This document shows positions 56,024 through 64,000 of a stretch of 64,000 bases of DNA, piece after piece (the stretch's first letter is position 1; the number at the start of each line of letters is the position of its first letter). Source of the DNA: Ascaphus truei (Eukaryota > Chordata > Amphibia > Anura > Ascaphidae). The translations under genes were made by a program, and so were the position numbers. The stretch spans positions 74,128,043-74,192,042 of the forward strand of contig CM071573.1 in assembly GCA_036426205.1 (NCBI GenBank). Reading direction: 5' to 3'. The notes below the pieces were generated by a model, which saw only the letters and a program-made list of their open reading frames with translations, was not told where the DNA came from and ran no database searches.

Positions 56024-56227
56024 CAGGGTGCTCAACTCCAGTCCTCAAGCCCCCCAACAGGTCAGGTTTCAGGATATCCCTGCTTAAGCACAGGTGGCTC
56101 AATCAGAGGTTCAGTCGAAGAGCCACCTGTGCTGAAGCAGGGACTGATTGAGCCACCTGTGCTGAAGCTGGAATATCCTGAAAACCTGACCTGTTGAGGC
56201 CTTGAGGATTGGAGTTGAGCACTCCTG
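56024..56227. mobile_element. hAT-type MITE family B, complete
   Basis: 204 bp with inverted ends CAGGGTGCTCAACTCCAGTC and the near-complement GATTGGAGTTGAGCACTCCTG in two parts, flanked by CACTATA (56017-56023, 56228-56234). The interior is itself inverted: AGCACAGGTGGCTCAATCAG / CTGATTGAGCCACCTGTGCT. It lies 22 bp from the previous MITE. Confidence 0.9.
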
Positions 56228-56234
56228 CACTATA

Positions 56235-57917
56235 GTATCTCATGTGCAGAATGACTTGAATTCCAGAATCAGATAAGTGAGACTCACTGTTGTACTTATA
56301 ACAGATCTGTCAACTTTTCTAAATAAAGGTTCTAAGTTAAAAAAATACATAGTAAAAGTAGTGTAAATGAAATGCCCATTCCTATGTTCCTTGTGGATGA
56401 CTGGAGCCTTCAGAGGCACTGTGGCGGGTGCAGAAATTTTAAGCCTGTGCATTCTGTGCTGGTTTGATCTAAAGATGTAGCCCTCGCCTTCCCCAGAGCT
56501 TCGGCAAAATGCCTCGGGGAAGGTGAGAGCCGCAGGTAGCTGTGGGGAAACTATTCTTTATCATAGGCACCTCTGCAGGTGTAATCACTGCTGCCGGGGA
56601 TGGCGTGCTCAGAATCCTATCGTACAGTATCGGCTATGTTAGATATTCATTCTAATGATTACATTGTAATTAATCTTAGAGTGATTAATAAAAACAGCTG
56701 CTACATGGATCATTCCTGAGGGTAAAGAATGTACAGTAGATAATGTTACAAAGAGGTTATTTGAAGTAAAGAGGTGTGACTAACTTCAAAGATTTAGATT
56801 CAGGGTTAGATGATATGACACACAAAGTGGCAAATTTCTCGTTAGGCCCGGGCCTAGTGCGGCAACATTTTGGGGCGGCAAAAATGTCCGCCCCCATATA
56901 CTTTTGCCGCGCTCTCGGGCCTATTGGGCCTGATGGGAAGTCACTTAGCTGTTGCGGCTGCCTCCTTACCTGCCGCCCTCCTTTTCCTCGTTATCCGCAG
57001 CATCAAATTACGTCATGACATCGTGTTACTATGGCAACGCGACTCCGCCTCAACGGCATCATTTGACACTGCGGTTCAGAAGGAGGATGGGCGGCAGCAA
57101 GGAGCCGGCCGCAATGGCTAAGTGCCTATGGGCGGCGGGTTTTTTAATCCACCACAGGACGACAGCTGTCTTGGGCTTTCTGAGAAGGCCAATACGTGAC
57201 TTTGATTTACTACAAACAACTGCTGGTAAGACACAATACTTAGATATTTGAGAACTAAGACGAAATGACTTCTGATAAAAGTGTGAGCACCTTAAATGAA
57301 AGATAAGGAGGTGTGACTTTGTCACGTAGACCAAGCATGACCATACTCAGTCATAATGCGGAGAATAGGATGCTGACTAGGCAATATTCTCTGCATAACA
57401 ACTGAGCAGAATTGTCAGGTTAGTGAGCAAAGAAACAGGATAACATCACAGAAAGGACAACATCAAGATCAGACAGGAGGATTATACCAGGGGGAAAATT
57501 CAACAGGACAGGACATCTCAAGTAGAGAAAAGAGCAGATAACATGCAATCTCTTTAAAAAGCATAAGACATATTTGATGTGAACTACCATCTAACTGTTA
57601 TATGTAAGTTATAACTTAGGACAAATAAATGTGACTTTTGTGTGTTAACCCGGATGTGGAATTATTTATCTAGCGAAGGAATAATGTATTGAAGCAGATT
57701 TAACGGGCTACGTCAGTATATAAGCAAAAAAGCACAGGCTAACAATTTCCACAGTATATAAAAGTTATTAAGCATGTGTGCTTTTGTGTGTAATTAAGGA
57801 GAACACCCCCACAAAAAAATTGGGAAGCACATTTGTAGACACTTGTACAACTCAAGTCTGGAGGTCCTGTGAGTACAGCTGTTAATACACTTACAGACAT
57901 CCCTGCAGTGGGAAATC
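56235..57917. other. Mixed unassigned sequence with MITE-like patch
   Basis: A GC-rich patch at 56855-57180 begins GGCCCGGGCCTAGTGCGGCA and looks like a further MITE without a paired end. At 57620-57670, ACAAATAAATGTGAC and GTGTTAACCCGGATGTGG look LTR-like. Neither can be delimited. Confidence 0.35.
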
Positions 57918-58290
57918 CGGTTACACAGCAGCGATGTCTCCCACAAGCACCAGCGATAGGGAGGCTAAGGCAACGGCCATGGTGTCGGAGACCGCGCGGA
58001 GGCGTCCACGCGGGGCGCGATCAGATTGCCTTAAGGCATTGATCGCGCCCATAGGCCGTGGAGGCAAGAGGGCGCAAGAAATCAGTTGAAATTGATTTCT
58101 TGGCGCGACACACAGGTCACGTGAGCGGTTTGCACAATGAGGGCGAACCAGTTCCGTGACGCCCCTAAGCACGCCACCCACGGCCCGTCCACCATGGCCA
58201 GGGAAAGCACCCGCTTCACGTGGGTGACTTCACAGTCTCCGCACGCCTCCGCGCGGGCGAAGGCGCCATGGACGGGCCTCATGTAGGTGG
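57918..58290. mobile_element. GC-rich hairpin-bearing MITE-like element
   Basis: Internal hairpins: GGGCGCGATCA/TGATCGCGCCC around TGCCTTAAGGCA (58014-58052), AAGAAATCA/TGATTTCTT (58077-58101), and GGTTTGC...GCGAACC with loop ACAATGAGG (58127-58149), the hairpin shared with 33594 and 51051. The outer parts (GGAGACCGCGCGGAGGCGTC and its partial complement at 58230-58255) pair roughly. Target duplication not identified. Confidence 0.55.
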
Positions 58291-58445
58291 TGCTAATCTT
58301 TTAGGGATGCCTTTGCTTGCAGATATTGAAGAAAAAAACCTGCAGAGACCAATGTGTTGGTATTCTTACGTTTTCCTGCTGGATAGGGAGAAGAAGGGGA
58401 ATGCAAATTGGACAATTTGGATAACAAAAAACAATCTCCCTAGAT

Positions 58446-58616
58446 CAGGAGTGGTCAACTCCTGTCCTCAAAGACCACCAACAGATCAGACTTTCACTAT
58501 ATCCCTGCTTCAGCACAGTTAGCTCAATACACAACAGCGCCACCAGTGCTGAAGCAGGGATATCCTGAAAACCTGACCTGTTGGTGGCCCTTGAGGACTG
58601 GCGTTGGCCACTCCTG
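58446..58616. mobile_element. hAT-type MITE family B, complete
   Basis: 171 bp, ends CAGGAGTGGTCAACTCCTGT and GACTGGCGTTGGCCACTCCT-G, flanked by CCCTAGAT (58438-58445) and GCCTAGAT (58617-58624), an 8-bp duplication with one mismatch. The interior has CTGAAGCAGGGATATCCTGA, as in the other family B copies. Confidence 0.9.
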
Positions 58617-58900
58617 GCCTAGATGTTTGGGAAATGGTTACAGGGATTTGCTATTAAACTAGTGCAACAGGTAAAAAGGCCCCACATATGCTGCTGGGCT
58701 CTGCTGGGAGAAAGGAAGGTTTGGGGAAGGGTAACAATGCCATTGAACATCCACGAGATAGAACCATGATTAAGGCAGCATCCAATAAGACAAACGTTGC
58801 TCTTGCTGGGGATGTTTCTTTTTTATTCAGATCAGTTTAACAAGCCACCTTTTAATAATCTAAGTGTTTTTCCCCTGGGTTTTGCTTCCAAAAAAAGAGG
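58617..58900. other. Probable 5' remnant of the DIRS element
   Basis: No motif is certain, but it leads directly into the DIRS reverse transcriptase frame at 58901. Confidence 0.3.
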
Positions 58901-59235
58901 TTGGAAAGATTAGGTGTTTCCAGCATATTTTGTTTACATTTGGTAGTTCTAGAGGCATTTACTGGGGCATTGTTAGCAAAGACTGACATTGAGTCAGCAT
59001 TTGCCTTTTGCCAGTGCATCCATCTTGTTTTGTGTTGTTGTTTCAAAGAGCATTTTTTGTGGATAAATGTTTTTCTATACAGTGTTCTACATCCTTTTAT
59101 TGTTTTGACGTTTTTTGTATCGTTTGTAGGGAAGTGGAAGTTATTCTGCGTTGCATTATTTGGGATAGCTGCTTGATGAGGTGTTGCCCCTGTACAGGGA
59201 AAGAGATTATCTGGTGACGGTTTTGTCATTTTAAA
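58901..59235 (+). pseudogene. DIRS reverse transcriptase fragment
   Basis: LLAKTDIESAF (58973-59005) is the DIRS RT motif with its catalytic Asp. In the next frame come PVHPSCFVLLFQRAFFVDKC and later a CCPCTGKEIIW remnant. The YLDD-type box is not recognisable, so the domain is truncated or frameshifted. Confidence 0.8.
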
Positions 59236-59343
59236 GTATTTAAATGAGTACCTTGGAAATGGTTTTCGGACTACTGCAGGAAAAATGGCCGAACTTGTCA
59301 AAGTTGTTGGTTAAGGTGCAGGGTTCTAAGAAAGTTACTCTTA

Positions 59344-59675
59344 GGCTGCGCTTGTACAGCCGGCGACAGCGACACAACCGATGATGTCACCCGTCACCAT
59401 TGCGAAAGTTGTAATTCATATTTTGAAGGCGTCGCTGGCTACAAGGCCAGTGACGTCAGCAAGGGGGAAAGCAGAGGGACGGAGAAGCTCTCCGATTGGC
59501 TTATAGCCAGTCACATGTGGAAATCGTCTCTCCAAAAATCAAATTCTACAGAATATCATATTTTTGGTAGCTTTGTCGCTCCGTCGCTCCGTCACGTCCA
59601 CTATGAGCGCCGGTGACAGTGCATTTGTTTTGACGCGGTGTTGCTGTCGCCGGCGCCGGCACTATATGTGCAGCC
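59344..59675. mobile_element. PIF/Harbinger-like MITE inserted in the DIRS element
   Basis: 332 bp with ends GGCTGCGCTTGTACAGCCGG and GCCGGCACTATATGTGCAGCC in two parts, flanked by TTA at 59341-59343 and 59676-59678. The inner sequence (CGATGATGTCACCCGTCACC, GAAAGTTGTAATT, GCTACAAGGCCAGTGACGTC) matches 32905-32990, so it is the same family as the MITE nested in fold-back D. Confidence 0.9.
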
Positions 59676-59839
59676 TTACAAATGTGCGCTTAGAATTGGC
59701 AATGAAGGGAATTCAATGTTACTTTACTATTTTATTCAAGTATTTTTATCAGGAATTTGAAAGAGGATCTCGAGGTTTGCGTTCCTACTAATCAGGTTAC
59801 AATTATGGTTCATGCCGGCAGCTTGAGGAGATTTCAAAC

Positions 59840-60170
59840 CATGATATTACTTCGTACACAGATGCATGTTGGGTTGGTTTGGTTCAGTTCATAACTAAAT
59901 TAGAAATCGTGTGCAAAGTCTTGTCCTAAAGTGTGAACATAGTCAGGTCTAGTATGAAATCTCACTTTTTATGGATCTCTTTCCAACTTTGGCAGTGGTT
60001 GAGATTTGGGACAGCCAATTAAGGGAGAAGAGAGTCATTTATTGATCGGACAATTTAACTGTGGTTCAAGCTATTAACAAATTGTTGGCTAGATCTCTGC
60101 TAGTTCACAATTTGTTCACACGTTTGGTGCTCCACTGTAGCTACATCAAACATTAACCAAACGGTTAAAA
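59840..60170 (+). pseudogene. DIRS RNase H fragment
   Basis: YTDACWVGL at about 59855-59880 carries the first catalytic Asp of RNase H. SDNLTVVQAINKLLARS (60046-60100) carries a further Asp, followed by LFTRLVLHCSYI. This matches the RNase H layout of DIRS elements. Stops between blocks. Confidence 0.75.
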
Positions 60171-60199
60171 GAGGCATATGTCTCTAGTGCAGTTGTAGA

Positions 60200-61015
60200 G
60201 AACAAAAGGGCAGTTTTTTTTCTGAAGTTCTTTAGGTGGAAGCATGTTATTAAGGAATGTGTGACTCTATGTTTGTTAAGAGGACGGAAGAAAGGGTCTC
60301 GAAGGTTTGATTAGCACAGGCTGGTTTCCATTGAGTTTCTTCAAAGGTTTCTGGTGAGCTTTGTTCAATGCAGCATTTTTATACATCCTCATAAGTTTTC
60401 CCTTCATTGCTGTTCATGTTCCCACAATAAAACATCAGAAATGTAAAGAAGACTCAATTTTTGTGTGAAAGAAGGAATCAAGTTATCTGCCTGTCTCAAC
60501 TTATTAAGCCACAGTAAGCCTGGGATAGAACAATTTGCGTTGGCCTTTTTTCAAGCACTCACGATTAGTGAGTTTGTTATTATAAGTACTATTTAGCTAC
60601 GTGGCATTAAAGTTTAGGATGTGGGTATTTCGGGTAGGATGTTGAGTTTTCTGGTTCACAGATCAAAGACGGACCCCATGGCAAAGAGGACATGGATGAG
60701 GGTCTTTGCTATGCAGGGTCCGATGTGTCTGGTTTGTTTGGTACAGGATGTCAAGATGGTTAGGTTGTTTGTTAGGGCCCCTTTTTGGTGCATTTCAATG
60801 GTCAACTTTTAACAATATTTCAGTTTTTTAGGATCTTTAAACTGTGTTTAGGGAACTTGGGTGTGTGCGCAAAGGATTTCGGCATTCATTATTTTAGAAT
60901 AAGGGCAGCTACAGAGGCTGAAAAGTTGGATTTTGGGGAAAAGAAAGTAATGCAATTGGGTTGTTGGGGGTCCAAGTGTTTTCAGCTGTATGATTATTTG
61001 CATTTAGTTATCTGA
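60200..61015 (+). pseudogene. DIRS tyrosine recombinase, C-terminal part
   Basis: HRSKTDPMAKRTW (60660-) precedes the catalytic block GIHYFRIRAATEAEKLDF: His-x-x-Arg at 60887-60898. Then comes GCWGSKCFQLYDY, with the Tyr nucleophile probably encoded at 60989-60991. The frame at 60621-60812 and the one at 60785-61015 are offset, so there is at least one frameshift. These residues are those of DIRS/Ngaro tyrosine recombinases, which integrate circular DNA. Confidence 0.78.
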
Positions 61016-61094
61016 AGTTTTAATGAGTTTATAGTTAAATAATAGTGGTTCATATTTTCTCTGTTCTGGTAATGTCTCTATGATGGTTTTGAAT

Positions 61095-61320
61095 GTGGGC
61101 CACTCGTGCGTGCATTGGGCTGCCACATGAGTGGAATGGTGCTATTAGAGTAGGAATCTTGGTATCCAGTATGAAGATGCCAGGATAGGACGGAAGGGAA
61201 TTAGGGTTCCACAAAATGAATGGGCACAATGCATGGCTTTGGTCATAAATCCTTCCAGTGAGAAATTGGAATTGTGCATGTGATATGTCAGCATTAAATA
61301 AAATCTAGGAGTGAGGTTAA
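61095..61320 (+). pseudogene. SGNH-hydrolase-like remnant of Ngaro element
   Basis: GHSCVHWAA at 61098-61124 matches the block I (GHSxVHWAA, Ser nucleophile) of the SGNH-type hydrolase ORF carried by many Ngaro elements. Weaker NLGIQ/ARIGRKGIR-like sequence follows in broken frames. An in-frame stop comes directly after the motif. Confidence 0.6.
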
Positions 61321-61878
61321 TTCCATGCTTTCTCTTTTTGTTAGACATGAAAGAGGTGTAGTTGGCGGGTGACTGACAACACTGATTTATTGAGAAATTA
61401 TGGAATGCATTTGTCCAAAATGTTTTTGAACATATTTGGTGGTACAGTATAGGACTTCAGGATGGCACAGAGTGGTGGCTTTATTTGTGGGCGAGTAGCC
61501 CATTTAAGGACAACAGGGCATGTAGTTTAACGGATTGAGGTGGAGATTAACCTTATGTTAGTCTATGAAAGTGTACATATCCACTTGGCCCTGGGGCCAC
61601 TGACTGGCATGGATAAAATGGTTTACTGTATGTTAATGGTTTACTGGCAATGATTATTAGGTCATTGAATAAAGCTGTGACAATCCAATGTGTCATCCAA
61701 GATCTTTGGTGTCTGTGTATTCACTGGGGTTTTGGGTGGGGAGGTCTGCAGTCAATACTGTATGTAGCAAAAAAAAGTCAGTGTGCTCTGTCCCTTTAAA
61801 TCCTCTCTCTTCTAAGTCAGCGTTTTTCTCCTTGCTGCTCCCAGTCCCCAGTGATCAGCGGGGCAATTCCAAATACAT

Positions 61879-61925
61879 ATACACACAAAAGGGGTGCAAA
61901 AGAAAGAGAAAACAAGGACTAAATT
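61879..61925 (+). repeat. Penelope-like arm, left
   Basis: ATACACACAAAAGGGGTGCA, AAAGAAAGAGAAAACAAGG, ACTAAAT. The inverse copy lies at 63524-63568 with about four mismatches. Confidence 0.75.
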
Positions 61926-62078
61926 AATAACAAAATAATAATTTATATGTCAAATATTGAAAACATATAACTTTCACATTAAAAGAAAAAGATTTAATAG
62001 ATCTAATGGTCTGAGTACACACAAAGAGCATCAAGCTCTATACTGAGAAGCCCCGCGTTCCAAAAGTGTCCTTAGATG

Positions 62079-62965
62079 TGTAGCCCCCTGTAAACAGCAT
62101 AGGCTATACATATCTTTCTCCTACTGTGGTAAGTCCTGTTAAGGGCAGGCGCCAGTAGTAATCATGGGTTTTCCCCCTTCAAGCCCTGCCCTGAGTGATA
62201 GATGCAGGCCCCTGACTCTGCTGCAGGCATGAGACAGAGGGGAGGTCCTGCTGACATCATGAGGGGTGGGGCTGACTCTATTTAGCAGCCAGCTCCTGTG
62301 AGTGACAGTTGGTTCTCTTCCGAGTCTACTCTTGGAAGTCTGTCCTGGGAGTTGAAGGAGAGGAGTAGATCGAGCTCTCTCCTGGGAGCAGGAGAGATAC
62401 TAAGAGAACTCTGGCCTATGATAGTTGGCGAGGGAGCAGAGCTTTGGTGGAACCAACGCCTCTCACCCTGATGAGGGGGTGATGGGGAGGATCTACTCCC
62501 GCCCAGAGGGCACCCTCTGAGGTGGGTACTGGGGTATTGCGGCCCCTCACAGACCATCCTGTCGGGGTACCTCTTGGAGGAAAGGAGAGGAGAGGAGAAA
62601 GGCTGTACATCTCTGTATATCTCTGTGTGTTCTGCTGCTATTGCTGTTGTTGTTGCAGCTGTATGCTGCAAGGCTGCGGTGTGCTAACGAGAGACAATAA
62701 AGAGAGACATTGCTGATCTTACTAAAGACTGTTGTGTGATTCTGGAGCATCCACCCTGGGACCAGGGTCAATCTCTTCTATACGGTCCTTCCCCATACCC
62801 TGGGAAGGTATAGAGGATGGAGGCGCTGCACCACCACTAAAAGAATGAGGCAACTACCCCAGAAGCATGGTCCTGTGTCCCCAACAACATCGCGGGAAGC
62901 TCGGGCCCTCCTGTTACCGACAGGTATGCACCACTCAAACACGTGTAGCCAGCCCTCATACACCC
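62079..62965 (+). mobile_element. LTR (plus orientation), probable solo
   Basis: Starts TGTAGCCCCCTG. A CTCTATTTAGCAGCC TATA-like box lies at 62278-62290 and GACAATAAAGAG (poly(A) signal) at 62694. The 3' part contains CTGTTACCGACAGGTATGCACCAC, written in two parts as CTGTTACCGAC and AGGTATGCACCAC, shared with the LTR at 47211 and the element at 24586. TAGAT occurs just outside each end (62073-62077 and 62966-62970), a possible 5-bp duplication. No internal coding region. It lies between two inverted Penelope arms. Confidence 0.6.
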
Positions 62966-63568
62966 TAGATATAGCACTTGTGTCTGGGGGGGGGGGGGGG
63001 ACAAGGGTTACAGATGTAAAAAGGAAAAAAAGTCCAGCAGTTTCCGGATATCCGTCGTCATGGGTGTCCCGTCGCTGCCTTGACCTCACCGCACAACGCG
63101 TTTCGTGTCGACACTTCTTCAGGGGGTTGGCCTTAAGATCCCATGGCACTCATTTAAGTACCCTGGCTTAAACACATATTAGCCAATCGGGATCCTACCG
63201 CATAAATTATCTGTAAGCCATCCAATTAGCTACCTAACAACTATAAACCAAGTACTAACATACTGTACTAATCTAGTAACCCTAAAATACTGCCACAGTA
63301 TAGTACTATAAAAACACACATACTAATAAACAAAATAATGTGAAAAGTAGGAGACGTTATATAAGAAATGTACTACGACAAAGAAAGAAAAAAAGCCAAT
63401 AAAGAGGGAAGAAAAGGGAAAAACAAAGGGTAAAAGCAAAAGACAAAGACTAATATATACACAAGACTGGATAACACTTATGACCATAAAAGTTGCAACA
63501 TAAAACAACATATATTGTATACTATTTAGTCCTTGTTTTCTCTCTTTTTGAGCCCCTTTTGTGTGTAT
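62966..63568 (-). mobile_element. Penelope-like element fragment
   Basis: On the minus strand: the arm ATACACACAAAAGGGGCTCA (63568 downward), ~400 bp of AT-rich sequence, then CTGAAGA (63122-63116), the stem GTGTCGACAC and GAAAC (63104-63100). This is a hammerhead-like core in a Penelope terminal repeat. No RT or endonuclease frame. Confidence 0.55.
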
Positions 63569-64000
63569 AAGTCTGCAGTCAAGCAACACATGCCGTATAC
63601 CAAGGGAGGAACTAGAATACGGCACTTGTTGGCTAACCTGTTGCAACTACTGCAGCAGTGAAGTTGTTGTTTTGTTGTTATTGTTGTTGCTATATTCCAT
63701 TTAAATCATCAATTGCTGTATAGCTAAGTGGGTGGCTGCAATGCAAAACTCAGACTGTCAAATTGTTTACATTCCCCAACTGTGAGATCTCTGCGGCATT
63801 GCAGAAAGTGGGTACATTTTCTTTCCTGTAATAAATGGTACGTGCAGCAAACAAAGACTCCCTGTGCCCTCCTCCTACTTCTGCGAGGCGCACAACTGAA
63901 TGTTTTAGAGTAGCAATGGAGGCTTCTTTTGCTACACAGACAGAAAAAAAACAACAACACTAACATGCTTTAAATCATCCCTGTGAGCCGACTTTCATAT
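63569..64000. other. Unassigned sequence to the window end
   Basis: No recognised repeat or exon. A short TTGTTGTTATTGTTGTTG run lies at 63667-63686. Confidence 0.4.

Larger units (their letters stand above)
58901..61690 (+). mobile_element. Ngaro-type DIRS retrotransposon relic
   Basis: Plus-strand order RT, RNase H, tyrosine recombinase, SGNH-like motif, then GAATAAAGCTGTGACAATCC near 61668 as the 3' end. Tyrosine-recombinase retroelements of this order with an SGNH hydrolase are the Ngaro group of DIRS, common in amphibians and fish. Stops and shifts occur throughout, and a MITE interrupts it at 59344-59675. Terminal repeats were not identified. Confidence 0.8.

Noticed and set aside
56855..57180. 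Additional MITE starting GGCCCGGGCCTAG
   Set aside because: No matching inverted end or target duplication could be found, so it was left as an unassigned patch.
57918..58290. CpG-rich patch as a promoter CpG island
   Set aside because: The CpG density is explained by hairpin-rich MITE sequence shared with other loci. No transcript start or exon is nearby. The same applies less firmly to 53430-53775.
1..64000. Further GRID1 exons on either side
   Set aside because: I looked for the peptides expected before ACDLMTQG and after FYDSEYD (for example an IRGLQSFLDQ-like start) among minus-strand frames and saw none, so the neighbouring exons lie outside the window or were missed by eye.

Overview
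The window looks like vertebrate, most likely anuran amphibian, nuclear DNA. The only host coding sequence I can support is one exon of GRID1, the delta-1 glutamate receptor subunit (28987-29271, minus strand). It has consensus splice sites, and its peptide fits GRID1 better than GRID2. GRID1 is known for very large introns, so the rest of the window is best read as intron on both sides of this exon: the 3' intron on the left and the 5' intron on the right. The anuran call rests on the repeat mix (Neptune-like Penelope elements, an Ngaro-type DIRS element, an L2-like LINE ending in a CATA repeat, a Tc1 element, many PIF/Harbinger and hAT MITEs). The species cannot be named.

Layout. 1-5.2 kb: simple repeats carrying a Tigger-type MITE, a Penelope fragment, and a decayed L2-like LINE interrupted by a Harbinger-like MITE. 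5.2-12.9 kb: MITE and Penelope fragments and a dead Tc1 transposon. 12.9-22.3 kb: the most unusual block. It holds a 51-bp minisatellite, a tandem pair of ~2.5-kb units each with a ~1.35-kb G-rich, almost C-free tract, an L1-like LINE tail, a 1.5-kb minus-oriented array of the same minisatellite with an inverted copy of one of its segments, and an 89-bp tandem repeat. 22.3-31 kb: repeat E, LTR-like sequence, a hAT MITE with a perfect target duplication, and the GRID1 exon. 31-38 kb: a Harbinger MITE with an internal CA repeat, a large fold-back element with a second Harbinger MITE nested in its arm, and an RTE-like reverse transcriptase relic. 38-50 kb: mostly unassigned sequence with a Penelope inverted pair, fold-back elements, a SINE with a 14-bp tandem repeat, a solo LTR and a pogo/Tigger MITE. 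50-53.8 kb: two L2-like fragments in opposite orientation, one split by a Penelope/Harbinger block flanked by ~145-bp direct repeats, then a 330-bp GC-rich segment made almost entirely of successive hairpins. 53.8-64 kb: hAT MITEs with clear target duplications, a degenerate Ngaro-type DIRS retrotransposon (RT, RNase H, tyrosine recombinase, SGNH-like motif) carrying a Harbinger MITE, and an LTR between inverted Penelope arms.

No element appears intact and no intact transposase or polymerase frame is present. The short MITEs would have depended on proteins encoded elsewhere. The strongest leads are the tandem 2.5-kb G-rich units, the higher-order inverted minisatellite, the multi-hairpin cassette at 53.4-53.8 kb, a hairpin shared by otherwise different GC-rich MITEs, and repeated head-to-head Penelope termini with hammerhead-like cores. 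I did not find a clear new gene system.
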